Shown in pieces: positions 53,401 to 62,482 of a stretch of DNA of 64,000 nucleotides. This DNA comes from Pseudaquabacterium pictum (lineage in GTDB: Bacteria > Pseudomonadota > Gammaproteobacteria > Burkholderiales > Burkholderiaceae_C). A model generated the notes under the pieces. That model worked only from the letters and a program-made list of their open reading frames with translations, ran no database searches and was not told the DNA's origin. Every line of letters begins with the position of its first letter. Positions within the stretch are counted from its first letter, which is position 1. The position numbers and the translations under genes were made by a program. The stretch lies in NCBI RefSeq assembly GCF_005403045.1, contig NZ_BJCL01000007.1, forward strand, positions 62,001 through 126,000. The letters run 5' to 3'.

Positions 53401-54387
53401 ATGAAGAACGCACGCACCGCACGCCGCGCCTGCCTGGCCGCCGCTGCCCTGGCCCTGGCTGCCCCCTGGCAGGCCGCCACCGCCCAGGCCTGGCCCACCA
53501 AGCCGGTCAACATCATCGTGCCCTTCCCCGCCGGTGGCGGCACCGATGCCTTTGCCCGGCCGCTGTTCGCCGCCATGGCCAAGGCCAGCGGCAAGCAGTT
53601 CATCATCGACAACAAGGGCGGTGCCGGCGGCACGCTGGGCGCCGGCCTGGCCGCCCGCGCGGCACCCGACGGCTACACCTTCTTCATGGGCGCGGTGCAC
53701 CATGCCATCGCGCCGTCGATGTACCCCAAGCTCGACTACAACATCGAGAACGACTTCATCCCGGTGGGCCTGGTCAGCAGCGTGCCGCAGGTCATCGTGG
53801 TGAACCCGCAGCGCGTGCCGACCACCGACCTGAAGGGCTTGCTGGAATTCCTGCGCAAGAACCCCGCCAAGCTCAACTACGGCTCGGCCGGCAACGGCAC
53901 CAGCCACCACCTGGCCGGCGAGCTGTTCAAGCTGCAGACCAAGACCTTCATCACCCACATCCCCTACCGCGGCGCCGGCCCGGCCCTGCAGGACCTGATC
54001 GCCGGCCAGGTGGACCTGATGTTCGACGGCCTGGGCTCGTCGGCCGCGCACATCAAGAACGGCCGCATCAAGGCGCTGGCGGTGGCTTCGCCCACCCGCG
54101 CGCCCGGCTTCCCCGACGTGCCCACCAGCACCGAGGGCGGCGTGCCGACGTACCAGGTGGCCACCTGGTACGGCCTGTGGGCGCCCAAGGGCACGCCGCA
54201 AGCCGCTGTCGACGCGATGACCGCCGAGCTGAAGAAGGCGCTGGGCAGCGACGAGCTGAAGACCGCCTGGGCCGGCCTGGGCGCCAACCCGCCCAACCTG
54301 TGGGGGCCGGACTTCGGCCGCTTCGTCGGCAGCGAGATCAAGCGCTGGGCCGATGTCGTCAAGGGCTCTGGAGCCAAGCTGGACTGA
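53401..54387 (+). CDS. Tripartite tricarboxylate transporter substrate-binding protein (Bug/TctC)
   Basis: 328 aa periplasmic protein; signal peptide residues 1-29 ('ATAQA'). 'WPTKPVNIIVPFPAGGGTDAFARPL', 'IDNKGGAGGTLGAGLAARAAPDGYTFFMG' and 'INYGSAGNGTSHHLAGELFK'-like segments are hallmarks of the Bug family. Ribosome-binding site caGGAGacacc. Placed between the decarboxylase and synthetase genes, it should capture malonate, but no TctA or TctB membrane subunits are nearby; orphan Bug proteins are abundant in Burkholderiales. It replaces the MatC carrier of the Rhizobium operon. Confidence 0.9.
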   Translation: MKNARTARRACLAAAALALAAPWQAATAQAWPTKPVNIIVPFPAGGGTDAFARPLFAAMAKASGKQFIIDNKGGAGGTLGAGLAARAAPDGYTFFMGAVHHAIAPSMYPKLDYNIENDFIPVGLVSSVPQVIVVNPQRVPTTDLKGLLEFLRKNPAKLNYGSAGNGTSHHLAGELFKLQTKTFITHIPYRGAGPALQDLIAGQVDLMFDGLGSSAAHIKNGRIKALAVASPTRAPGFPDVPTSTEGGVPTYQVATWYGLWAPKGTPQAAVDAMTAELKKALGSDELKTAWAGLGANPPNLWGPDFGRFVGSEIKRWADVVKGSGAKLD

Positions 54388-54390
54388 GCG

Positions 54391-55944
54391 ATGACCGCGA
54401 ACGCCAACCTCTTCGTCGCGCTGCGCGCGGCCTTCCCGGCCGATCTGACGGCCACCGCCGTCGAGGTGGCCGACGGCCCCCACGCCGGCGCCCACTACAG
54501 CTGGGCCGACCTGGACCGCGGCACGGCCATGCTGGCCAACCTGCTGCAGAGCCTGGGCCTGCCCGCCGGCAGCCGGGTGGCGGTGCAGACCGAGAAGAGC
54601 GTCGAGGCGCTGATGCTCTACCTGGCGGTGCTGCGGGCGGGCCACGTGTTCCTGCCACTGAACACCGCCTACCAGGCCGCCGAGATCGGCTACTTCATCG
54701 GCAATGCCGAGCCGGCGGTGGTGGTGTGCTCGCCGAAGAACTTCGCCTGGGTCAGCCGCATCGCGTTTTCCGCCGGCACCGGCCATGTGTTCACCCTGGG
54801 CGAGGCACGGGATGGCACGCTGCTGGAACGCGCCGCGGCCCAGCCCGACCAGCACACGCCGGCGGTGCGCACCGCCGACGACCTGGCCGCCATCCTCTAC
54901 ACCAGCGGCACCACCGGGCGCAGCAAGGGTGCGATGCTCAGCCATGGCAACTTGGCTGAAAACGCGCTGACGCTGAAGGCCTACTGGGACTGGCAGCCTG
55001 GCGACGTGCTGATCCACGCGCTGCCGATCTTCCATGTGCACGGCCTGTTCGTCGCCAGCCATGGCGCGCTGCTCAACGGCAGCAAGATGGTGTGGTTCGG
55101 CAAGTTCGACCCCAAGGCCACCATCGCCCGCATGGCCGGCGCCACGGTGATGATGGGCGTGCCCACGCTGTATGTGCGCATGCTGGCCGAGCCCACGCTG
55201 ACGCGCGAGGCGGTGCAGACGATGCGGCTGTTCATCAGCGGCTCGGCGCCGCTGCTGGTGGAAACCTTCGACAGCTGGACCGAGCGCACCGGCCATGTGC
55301 TGCTGGAACGCTACGGCATGAGCGAGACGGTGATGCTGACCAGCAACCCCTGCCGTGCGGCCGACGGCCCGCGCCGCCGCGGCACCGTGGGCCCGGCCCT
55401 GCCCGGCGTGCAGCTGCGGGTGATCGACGATGCCGGCACGCCCTGCCCCACCGGCACCATCGGCCACATCCAGGTGCAGGGCCCCAACGTGTTCGCCGGC
55501 TACTGGCGCATGCCGGAGAAGACGGCCGAGGAGTTCACCGTCGATGAACAGGGCCAGAAGTGGTTCAAGACCGGCGATGTCGGCAAGGTGGAGGCAGACC
55601 GCTACGTCACCATCGTCGGCCGCAGCAAGGACCTGATCATCAGCGGCGGCTACAACATCTACCCCGCCGAGATCGAGGGCTTCCTCAACGACATGCCCGG
55701 CGTGGCCGAGTCGGCGGTGATCGGCGTGCCGCACCCCGACTTCGGCGAAGGCGTGGTGGCCGTGGTGGTGGCCCACCCGGGCGCCACGCTGGACCCGGCG
55801 GCGATGATCGGCCAGCTCAAGGCCAGCATCGCCAACTTCAAGGTGCCCAAGCACCTGTTCGTGGTGGCCGACCTGCCGCGCAATGCCATGGGCAAGGTGC
55901 AGAAGAACCTGCTGCGGGAGCAGCACCGGGCCCTCTTCGGCTGA
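54391..55944 (+). CDS. matB: Malonyl-CoA synthetase
   Basis: 517 aa adenylate-forming ligase making malonyl-CoA from malonate, ATP and CoA. P-loop 'LYTSGTTGRSKGAMLSH', 'HALPIFHVHGLFVA', 'LLERYGMSETVML' (A5 motif), 'WFKTGDVG' and the C-terminal catalytic Lys in 'RNAMGKVQKNLL'. The family is MatB by context and by the 'HALPIFHVHGLF' segment typical of malonyl-CoA synthetases. Starts 3 bases after the TctC gene. Last gene of the operon; a hairpin follows. Confidence 0.93.
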   Translation: MTANANLFVALRAAFPADLTATAVEVADGPHAGAHYSWADLDRGTAMLANLLQSLGLPAGSRVAVQTEKSVEALMLYLAVLRAGHVFLPLNTAYQAAEIGYFIGNAEPAVVVCSPKNFAWVSRIAFSAGTGHVFTLGEARDGTLLERAAAQPDQHTPAVRTADDLAAILYTSGTTGRSKGAMLSHGNLAENALTLKAYWDWQPGDVLIHALPIFHVHGLFVASHGALLNGSKMVWFGKFDPKATIARMAGATVMMGVPTLYVRMLAEPTLTREAVQTMRLFISGSAPLLVETFDSWTERTGHVLLERYGMSETVMLTSNPCRAADGPRRRGTVGPALPGVQLRVIDDAGTPCPTGTIGHIQVQGPNVFAGYWRMPEKTAEEFTVDEQGQKWFKTGDVGKVEADRYVTIVGRSKDLIISGGYNIYPAEIEGFLNDMPGVAESAVIGVPHPDFGEGVVAVVVAHPGATLDPAAMIGQLKASIANFKVPKHLFVVADLPRNAMGKVQKNLLREQHRALFG

Positions 55945-55949
55945 GCGCG

Positions 55950-55973
55950 CCGGCCGCACATTTGCGCGGCCGG
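55950..55973 (+). terminator. Hairpin downstream of matB
   Basis: CCGGCCGC and GCGGCCGG form a perfect 8-bp stem with an 8-base loop six bases after the matB stop. No T-tract follows, so termination may be partial. Confidence 0.45.
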
Positions 55974-56010
55974 AGGGCATCTGATCCGGGGCTTGCCAGG
56001 CGGGCCCCGC

Positions 56011-56018
56011 TCCTAAGC
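56011..56018 (+). promoter_or_regulatory. Promoter-like TCCTA box upstream of PEP-CTERM gene
   Basis: TCCTAAGC after CGGGCCCCGC, 56 bases before the ATG at 56075; the same layout as the box at 4013 before another PEP-CTERM gene. TAAGCT could be the -10. Confidence 0.4.
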
Positions 56019-56074
56019 TGGCGGGCATCGCCGGCGGGTTTGCGCGCCGCGCACGACACCGCCGGAGACCCCCG

Positions 56075-56848
56075 ATGCACCCCGCCCAGAGACTGGCCCT
56101 GGCCGCCCTGGCCTGGCTGGCCGCCACCGGCAGCCTGGCCGCTGACCCGACGGTCTACAACGACGACATTCCCCACGGCACGGCGCGCTTTGACGCGGTG
56201 GTGGCCGATGCGGGCGCGGTGCTGCAGCTGCAGCCGCTGCGGCTGCTGGAGGACGGCGCCCGCCAGTTCATGCTGCCCGACTTCACCATCCGCGCCGGTG
56301 ATGGCCGTCCGCGCCTGGTCGACGACGACTACAACCAGCTGCGCGCCTCCGGCCATGCGGGCGCGCTGTCGGGCGAGGCGGTGGCCATCGTGCCGTCCAC
56401 ACCGGCGGTCGGTGCGGGGCTGTCTTTCCAGTTCAAGCAGCCGGTCAACGCCTTCGGCATCGAGGTGGGCGACTGGGGCACCTGCTGCTTCGCGTCCAGC
56501 CTCTTCATCGCCTTCGACGGCGGCGCCGTCCGGCAGGTGGCCACCGCGCGCAGCGCCAGCGACAACCCGGGCATGGCGCGTTACGGCCAGGCCACCAATT
56601 TCATCGGTGCGATCGACACCAGCGGCCAGTTCCAGCAGATCACGCTGTACGGCGACGGCGTGGGCGAGTACCTGGTGGCCGGCGGCACCATCCGCTATGC
56701 CAGCCTGCCGCTGGGCAGCGTGACGGCCGTGCCGGAGCCGCCCGCCGTGGCGCTGTGGCTGGCCGGCCTGCTGGCCCTGGCCCATCTGCGCCGCCGCCGC
56801 GGCGCCCAGCGCCAGCCGCGCTGGAACGGCCTGCCCCGCATGCACTAG
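56075..56848 (+). CDS. PEP-CTERM sorting domain protein
   Basis: 257 aa exported protein. Signal peptide residues 1-22 ('SLAADP'). The middle ('YNDDIPHGTARFDAVVADAGA', 'FKQPVNAFGIEVGDWGTCCFASSLFIAFDGG') looks like a single beta-sandwich domain with a Cys-Cys pair; I do not recognise an enzyme. The C-terminus is 'VPEPPAVALWLAGLLALAHLRRRRG', a PEP-CTERM tag, followed by an unusual extra tail of about 16 residues after the Arg cluster. Cell-surface or matrix role inferred from the tag. Ribosome-binding site gccGGAGaccccc. Confidence 0.85.
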   Translation: MHPAQRLALAALAWLAATGSLAADPTVYNDDIPHGTARFDAVVADAGAVLQLQPLRLLEDGARQFMLPDFTIRAGDGRPRLVDDDYNQLRASGHAGALSGEAVAIVPSTPAVGAGLSFQFKQPVNAFGIEVGDWGTCCFASSLFIAFDGGAVRQVATARSASDNPGMARYGQATNFIGAIDTSGQFQQITLYGDGVGEYLVAGGTIRYASLPLGSVTAVPEPPAVALWLAGLLALAHLRRRRGAQRQPRWNGLPRMH

Positions 56849-56873
56849 CCGGGCCGCTGGCAGGGGCGGCCGC

Positions 56874-57701
56874 TCAGCCGCCGCCTTGCGCCTTGGCGAA
56901 GCGCGCATCGCGCCAGGCGATGGCCTCGCGCATGCCGCGTTCCCGCGCGATGTCCATGAAGGCGCGCTTGTCGGGTGAGCCATGGCTCTCGATGGTGTGG
57001 TCGATGTCCAGCGCCATGCGCAGCGCGGTGGGCATGCCCTGGATGTCGTAGGTGCGGTTCAGCGCCTTCTTGGTCTGCGCCACCAGGTTCGGGTCCATCA
57101 GCGCCATGCCACGCGCGGTGCGCAGCGCCTCGGTCAGGTGGGTGCCGGGCGCCACCACCCGGCTCACCAGGCCCATGGCCAGCGCCTCGCGCGCGGGGAT
57201 GCGGTCGTCGGCCGACAGGATGATGCGCTTGGCCTGCTTGGGGCTGGTCATCCAGGGCAGCAGCAGCGTCACGATGCCGGCGCCGAACTTCAGCTCGGGC
57301 TCGCCGAAGGTGGCGTCCTCGTCGGCGATGGTGATGTCGCAGGCCATGGCCAGCTCGAACGCGCCCGCCAGGCAGGCGCCATGCACCGCGGCGATGGTGG
57401 GCTTGGGGCTGTTCCAGAACCGCATCGTGGTGTCGAAGTCCAGGTCGAGGATGGCGCGCCACACCGCATCGCCCTCGGGCTTCTGCGCCATCTGGGCCTT
57501 CAGGTCGAAGCCGGATGAAAACGCCCGGCCGGCACCGCTGACCACGATCACCCGCACGTCGGCATCGGCCTCGGCCTGGTCCATCGCGGCGTTGATCTCG
57601 TGCAGCGCGCCGGCATGCAGCGCGTTCAGCCGCTCGGGCCGGTTCAGGGTGAGCTGGGCGACATGGTCGGCCACGCTGTAGGTGATGGATTGGAAGCTCA
57701 T
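56874..57701 (-). CDS. Enoyl-CoA hydratase/isomerase family protein
   Basis: 275 aa crotonase-fold enzyme. 'VAQLTLNRPERLNALHAGALHEINAAMDQ' is the family N-terminus, 'VVSGAGRAFSSGFDLKAQ' the first oxyanion-hole loop, and 'AVHGACLAGAFELAMACDITIADEDATFGEPELKFG' the second, with Glu in the usual catalytic place ('GEPELKF'). It acts on an acyl-CoA thioester in the cytoplasm. Downstream of the acyl-CoA ligase gene on the same strand (22-base gap), so probably co-transcribed. Start 57701 (MSFQSITYSV). Confidence 0.9.
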   Translation of the reverse strand: MSFQSITYSVADHVAQLTLNRPERLNALHAGALHEINAAMDQAEADADVRVIVVSGAGRAFSSGFDLKAQMAQKPEGDAVWRAILDLDFDTTMRFWNSPKPTIAAVHGACLAGAFELAMACDITIADEDATFGEPELKFGAGIVTLLLPWMTSPKQAKRIILSADDRIPAREALAMGLVSRVVAPGTHLTEALRTARGMALMDPNLVAQTKKALNRTYDIQGMPTALRMALDIDHTIESHGSPDKRAFMDIARERGMREAIAWRDARFAKAQGGG

Positions 57702-57723
57702 CGCATGTCCTGGGTGGGGGATG

Positions 57724-59199
57724 TCAGGGGTCCAGCGGCCGGGTCTGGCCGGCGGCGATCAGCGCGCCCAGCGCGCCACGGTCGGCCTTGCCGGTGCGGC
57801 CCAGCGGCAGCGCGTCGGCCACATGCCAGGCATCGGGGTGCTTGAACTTCTCCAGCCGGCCGGCCAGGTGCTGGCGCAGTGCGGCCACGGTCAGCGCCGT
57901 GCCGCTGCGCGGCACCACCAGCACATGGATGCGCTCGCCCAGGACCGCGTCGGCCACGCCGGTCACCATGGCGGCGGCAACGTCGGGGTGGGCGCTGAGC
58001 GCCTGCTCCACTTCCACCGGCGTCAGCTTGTGGCCGCCGCGGCTGATCAGCTCCTTCTGGCGACCCATCAGCTCGACCAGGCCATCGGCATGCTGGCGCG
58101 CCAGGTCTCCGGTGCGGAACCAGCCGTCCTGGAAGGCGGCGGCGGTGAGATCCGGTGCATCCAGGTAGCCGGCCAGCAGGAACGGGCTGCGCAGCTGCAG
58201 CTCGCCCACGGCGCCCGGTGCCACCGGTGCGCCGGCGGCATCGGCGATGCGGTGCTGCACCTGCGGTGACGGCCGGCCGATGCAGCCGGGGCGTTGGGCT
58301 GCATCGGCCGGGAAGGCGAAGAAATCGCAGGTGGACGTCTCGGTCAGGCCGTAGATGTCGATCAGCTGGGTGCCGCTGAACTGCTGGCGCAGCGTGGCGG
58401 CCAGCGACAGGCCCAGCAGCTCGCCGCCGATCAGCATCTGCCGCAGGCTGCCCTGCTGCACCACCCGAGCGATGGCCGGCGCCAGCGACGGATCGGTCAG
58501 CACCATGCGCATCATCGTGGGCACCAGGCCCACCTGGGTGATGCGCTCGCGGGCCAAGGTGGCCAGGAAGCCGGCGGCATCGAAGCTGGCCGCCATCACC
58601 AGCGTGCCGCCGCGCAGCAGCGTCAGCAGGGCCACCCACAGGCCGAAGCCGAAGCTCAGGTTCAGCACCAGCAGCGTGCGGTCGGTGGGCTGGAACTGCA
58701 GCAGGCCGTCGATCTGCTGCAGCTTGCCGCCGAAGGCCGCATGGGTGAGGACCACGCCCTTGGGCTGGCCGGTGGAGCCCGAGGTGAAGATGATGAAGGC
58801 GGCGCTGTCCAGCAGCGGGCGCGGCCGCGGCGGGGTGGCGGCCCAGCGTTGCAGCGCAGGGGCGGCGCTGGCATCGGGCCAGTCGAGCCCCAGGCGCGCG
58901 CCGGTGCGCTGCTGCAGCGCGGTCAGCAGCGCTTGGGGCGTGCTGCGGTGCACCGCCACCACCACGCCACCGGCCAGCCACACCGCCAGCAGCGCTGCGA
59001 CGTCGCCCGGCTGGTTGGACACCATCACCAGCACCGGCTCGTCGGCTTGCAGGCCGGCGGCGCGCAGTTGCGCTGCCGCGGCGCTGGCCTGGTCGGCCAG
59101 GGCGCGGTAGCTGACCTGCGCCGCCGGCGCCTGCAGCGCCACGGCACCGCTGAACTGGCGGCAGGCCTGCAGCAGCGCGGCACCCAAGCGATCGGACAT
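57724..59199 (-). CDS. AMP-dependent acyl-CoA ligase
   Basis: 491 aa adenylate-forming enzyme. 'FIIFTSGSTGQPKGVVLTHAAF' is the P-loop, 'QLIDIYGLTETSTCDFF' motif A5, 'GWFRTGDLARQ' motif A7, and 'PLGRTGKADRGAL' holds the catalytic Lys. It activates a carboxylic acid as CoA ester; the acid is unknown. Start 59199 (MSDRLGAALL) is fixed by ccaGGAGacacc; the frame extends upstream without conserved sequence. Divergent from the saccharopine dehydrogenase-like gene; likely feeds the carboxylase and hydratases around it. Confidence 0.88.
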   Translation of the reverse strand: MSDRLGAALLQACRQFSGAVALQAPAAQVSYRALADQASAAAAQLRAAGLQADEPVLVMVSNQPGDVAALLAVWLAGGVVVAVHRSTPQALLTALQQRTGARLGLDWPDASAAPALQRWAATPPRPRPLLDSAAFIIFTSGSTGQPKGVVLTHAAFGGKLQQIDGLLQFQPTDRTLLVLNLSFGFGLWVALLTLLRGGTLVMAASFDAAGFLATLARERITQVGLVPTMMRMVLTDPSLAPAIARVVQQGSLRQMLIGGELLGLSLAATLRQQFSGTQLIDIYGLTETSTCDFFAFPADAAQRPGCIGRPSPQVQHRIADAAGAPVAPGAVGELQLRSPFLLAGYLDAPDLTAAAFQDGWFRTGDLARQHADGLVELMGRQKELISRGGHKLTPVEVEQALSAHPDVAAAMVTGVADAVLGERIHVLVVPRSGTALTVAALRQHLAGRLEKFKHPDAWHVADALPLGRTGKADRGALGALIAAGQTRPLDP

Positions 59200-59342
59200 G
59201 GTGTCTCCTGGCAAGCGGGTGATCTTCAGCGCCAGGCCGCTGCAACGCCATTGACGGAAACGCCCAGGCCCCGGTTGCACCGCTGCAGCGCGGCGCGGCG
59301 AGAATCCGCGCTCCTCCACACCCACACGGAACAGGTGCGCCC

Positions 59343-60530
59343 ATGCCCAAGGAATTCGACATCGTCGTGCACGGCGCCACCGGCTTCACCGGCCGGCTGG
59401 TCATCGAGTACCTGCTGACCCGCGGCGACACCGGCCTGCGCTGGGCCATGGGCGGGCGCAGCATCGAGAAGCTGGCCGCCGTGCGCGATGAAGTGGGCGC
59501 GCCCGCCAGCACGCCGCTGGTGGTGACCGACAGCGCCGACCCTGCCAGCCTGGCCGCGCTGATGGCCCGCACCCGCCTGGTGCTGACCACCGTGGGCCCG
59601 TACCAGCTGTACGGCAGCGCCCTGGTGCAGGCCTGCGCAGTACACGGCGTCGACTATGTCGACCTGTGCGGCGAGCCGGCCTGGATGCGCCAGATGATCG
59701 ACGCCCACCATGCCGCGGCCCAGGCCAGCGGCGCGCGCATCGTCTTCAGCTGCGGTTTCGATTCCATCCCGTTCGACCTGGGCGTGCTGATGCTGCAGGA
59801 CCAGATGGTGCAGCGCTTCGGCGCGCCGGCACCGCGGGTGCGCGGCCGGGTGCGCAAGATGAAGGGCACCTTCTCCGGCGGCACCGCCGCCAGCCTGAAG
59901 GCCACGATGGCCGCGGCCGCCACCCAGCCGGGCGTGCTGGACCTGCTGCGCAACCCGTTTGCGCTGACGCCGGGCTTCGAGGGACCGAAGCAGCCGTCGG
60001 GGAACAAGCCGATGGTCGATGAGGCCCTCAGCGATGGAACTGGCACCGACACCTGGGTGGCGCCGTTCGTGATGGCGGCGATCAACACCCGCAATGTGCA
60101 CCGCAGCAACTTCCTGCTCCAGCAGGCCTGGGGAGCCGACTTCGTCTACGACGAGATGCTGGTCACCGGCCCGGGCGAGAAAGGCCAGGCCATCGCCGAG
60201 GCGGTGGCCGCCGACAAGAGCCTGGCCAGCGACGACGGCCCCAAGCCGGGCGAAGGCCCGTCGCGCGCCGAGCGCGAGGCCGGCTTCTACGATGTGCTGT
60301 TCCTCGGCACCGGCCGCAACGGCGAGACCCTGCGGGTGGGTGTGCAGGGCGACCGCGACCCGGGCTACGGCAGCACCTCGAAGATGATCGCCGAGTCGGC
60401 GATGTGCCTGCTGCAGGACGCCACCAGCACGCCGGGTGGCATCTGGACCCCGGCGGCTGCCATGGGCCAGCGGCTGATCGACCGGCTGCAGGCGCATGCC
60501 GGCCTGCGCTTCGCCGTCGAAGCCCCCTGA
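59343..60530 (+). CDS. Saccharopine dehydrogenase-like NAD(P)-binding oxidoreductase
   Basis: 395 aa. 'FDIVVHGATGFTGRLVIEYLL' is a Rossmann-type dinucleotide loop (GATGFTG), followed by 'DPASLAALMARTRLVLTTVGPYQLYG' and 'CGEPAWMRQMIDAHHAAAQASGARIVFSCGFDSIPFDLG', the pattern of the trans-acting enoyl reductase / saccharopine dehydrogenase-like family (actinobacterial relatives act in polyketide lipid synthesis). A reductase acting on a CoA- or carrier-bound enoyl group would fit the neighbours, but this is inference. Convergent with the biotin-carrier gene (5 bases apart). Confidence 0.85.
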   Translation: MPKEFDIVVHGATGFTGRLVIEYLLTRGDTGLRWAMGGRSIEKLAAVRDEVGAPASTPLVVTDSADPASLAALMARTRLVLTTVGPYQLYGSALVQACAVHGVDYVDLCGEPAWMRQMIDAHHAAAQASGARIVFSCGFDSIPFDLGVLMLQDQMVQRFGAPAPRVRGRVRKMKGTFSGGTAASLKATMAAAATQPGVLDLLRNPFALTPGFEGPKQPSGNKPMVDEALSDGTGTDTWVAPFVMAAINTRNVHRSNFLLQQAWGADFVYDEMLVTGPGEKGQAIAEAVAADKSLASDDGPKPGEGPSRAEREAGFYDVLFLGTGRNGETLRVGVQGDRDPGYGSTSKMIAESAMCLLQDATSTPGGIWTPAAAMGQRLIDRLQAHAGLRFAVEAP

Positions 60531-60535
60531 AGCGG

Positions 60536-60757
60536 TCAGCTGGCGACGACCGCCAGCACCTGGCCTTCGCTGACCGGATCGCCCTCGCCGACCAGCAGCT
60601 CGCGCAGCGTGCCGCCGGCGGGCGCATCCAGCGGGATCTCCATCTTCATCGACTCGATGATCAGGATGGTGTCGCCTTCGGCGAGGCTGGCGCCTGCCTG
60701 GCGCTCGACCTTCCAGACGGTACCGGTCACTTGGGATTCGATGCGGTGGATGGCCAT
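60536..60757 (-). CDS. Stand-alone biotin carboxyl carrier protein
   Basis: 73 aa, only the biotinyl domain. The biotinylation motif 'ESMKME' places biotin on K38, with the usual flanking Gly and Pro ('APAGGTLRELLVGEGDPVSEGQVLAVV'). It is the mobile carrier for a biotin-dependent acyl-CoA carboxylase; the carboxyltransferase gene starts 152 bases away in the opposite direction. The biotin carboxylase subunit is absent from the window and must be encoded elsewhere or shared. Confidence 0.92.
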   Translation of the reverse strand: MAIHRIESQVTGTVWKVERQAGASLAEGDTILIIESMKMEIPLDAPAGGTLRELLVGEGDPVSEGQVLAVVAS

Positions 60758-60909
60758 GCGCGGGTGTCCTGCAGGAAGGGGTCAGACAGGGCGCCACGGT
60801 ACGCCAGCCGGCCCGGCGGCCCGCCCCGGGAAAGCACTGCAAAGTGGGCGACAGCCGGCCGCCACCAACAGGCGCACGCTGCAGGGGACTCCACCGCAGA
60901 GGCCACCGC

Positions 60910-62469
60910 ATGACCTGGACCCCCGAACTCGACGAACTGGCCAGGCGCACCGCCATGGCCCACCAGATGGGCGGAGCCGACAAGGTCAAGCGCCAGCACG
61001 ACGCCGGCCGCCTCACGGTGCGCGAGCGCATCACCGGCCTGCTGGACAAGGACAGCTTCCACGAAGTGGGCGCGCTCTCCGGCATCGGCACGTACAACCC
61101 CGACGGGTCGGTCCAGGACGTGACACCGGCCAACTGCGTGTTCGGCCGCGGCCGCATCGACGGCAAGCCGGTGGTGGTGGTGGGCGACGACTTCACCGTG
61201 CGCGGCGGTTCGGCCGATGCGTCCATCGCTGCCAAGCCGCTGATGGCCGAGGACATGGCCGCCGACTTCCGCCTGCCCATCATCCGCATCATCGAAGGCT
61301 CGGGCGGCGGCGGCTCGGTCAAGACCATCGAGACCAAGGGCGCCAGCAACCTGCCCGGCGGCATCGGCGAAAGCTCACGCGGCTTCTACATGATGACCGC
61401 CAACCTGGCCCAGGTGCCGGTGGTGGGCCTGGGCCTGGGCTCGGTGGCCGGGCTGGGCGCGGCGCGGCTGGCGTCCAGTCACTTCTCGGTGATGACACGC
61501 GATTCGGCGATGTTCGTCGCCGGCCCGCCGCTGGTGGCCCGCCTGGGCCAGACACTGACCAAGCAGGAACTGGGCGGCGCCGACATCCAGACCAAGGCCG
61601 GCGCCATCGACAACATGGCCGAGACCGAGGAAGACGCCTTCGCCCAGGCACGGCGCTTCCTGTCCTACCTGCCGTCGTCGGTGCACGGCTTGCCGCCGGT
61701 GCTGGCCCCCACCGACGACCCCGCGCGCGCCGACGAGAGCCTGATGAAGGCCGTGCCGCGCAACCGCCGCAGCGTCTACAAGATGCGGCCGATCATCCAG
61801 AGCGTGGTCGACCAGGGCAGCTTCTTCGAGATGGGCGCCAACTTCGGCCGCAGCATCATCGCCGGCCTGGCCCGCATCGACGGCCATCCGCTGCTGCTGC
61901 TGGCCAGCGACCCATACCACTACGGCGGCGCCTGGAGCGCCGACACCTGCCAGAAGGTGATCCGCTACATCGACCTGGCCGAGACCTTCCACCTGCCCAT
62001 CGTCTACCTGATGGACTGCCCCGGCTTCATGATCGGGCAGGAGGCCGAACGCACAGCCACCATCCGCATGGGCGTGCGCGCCATGGCGGCCCAGAGCCAG
62101 ACCACGGTGCCGTGGTGCACGGTGATCATCCGCAATGCCTTCGGCGTGGCCGGTGCCGCGCACAAGCCGTTCAACCGGCTGAGCCTGCGCTATGCCTGGC
62201 TGTCGGCCTACTGGGGCAGCCTGCCGCTGGAAGGCGGCATCGAGGCCGCCTACCGCGCCGACATCGAGGCCGCCGACGACCCCAAGGCCGAGCTGCTGAA
62301 GATCGAGGCCCGGCTGAACGCGCTGCGCTCGCCGTTCCGCAGTGCCGAGAAGTTCTGGGTCGAGGAGATCATCGATCCGCGCCAGACGCGCAAGCAGCTG
62401 GTCGACTTCATGCACCTGGCCGAGCCGCTGCGCACGCCGGGCAAGACCAGCTTTGCAATGCGCCCCTGA
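60910..62469 (+). CDS. Acyl-CoA carboxylase carboxyltransferase subunit (PccB/MccB-like)
   Basis: 519 aa carboxyltransferase with both N and C crotonase-like halves, as in PccB. 'GADKVKRQHDAGRLTVRERITGLLD' is the standard opening; 'IIRIIEGSGGGGSVKTIE' and 'VVGLGLGSVAGLGAARLASSHFSVM' form the acyl-CoA site and 'LIYLMDCPGFMIGQEAE'-like sequence the biotin site. Start 60910 (MTWTPELDELARRT). Co-transcribed with an enoyl-CoA hydratase 13 bases downstream. Substrate (propionyl-, methylcrotonyl-, geranyl-type or other acyl-CoA) not determinable from motifs alone. Confidence 0.9.
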   Translation: MTWTPELDELARRTAMAHQMGGADKVKRQHDAGRLTVRERITGLLDKDSFHEVGALSGIGTYNPDGSVQDVTPANCVFGRGRIDGKPVVVVGDDFTVRGGSADASIAAKPLMAEDMAADFRLPIIRIIEGSGGGGSVKTIETKGASNLPGGIGESSRGFYMMTANLAQVPVVGLGLGSVAGLGAARLASSHFSVMTRDSAMFVAGPPLVARLGQTLTKQELGGADIQTKAGAIDNMAETEEDAFAQARRFLSYLPSSVHGLPPVLAPTDDPARADESLMKAVPRNRRSVYKMRPIIQSVVDQGSFFEMGANFGRSIIAGLARIDGHPLLLLASDPYHYGGAWSADTCQKVIRYIDLAETFHLPIVYLMDCPGFMIGQEAERTATIRMGVRAMAAQSQTTVPWCTVIIRNAFGVAGAAHKPFNRLSLRYAWLSAYWGSLPLEGGIEAAYRADIEAADDPKAELLKIEARLNALRSPFRSAEKFWVEEIIDPRQTRKQLVDFMHLAEPLRTPGKTSFAMRP

Positions 62470-62482
62470 AGGAGCCCGCACC

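Noticed and set aside
51811-56127. An uninterrupted 1438-codon frame on the minus strand across the malonate operon
   Set aside because: It mirrors four well-supported plus-strand genes. Strong G/C third-position bias removes stop codons from the opposite strand. The translation is low-complexity (Arg, Ala, Gly, His, Gln) with no family motif.
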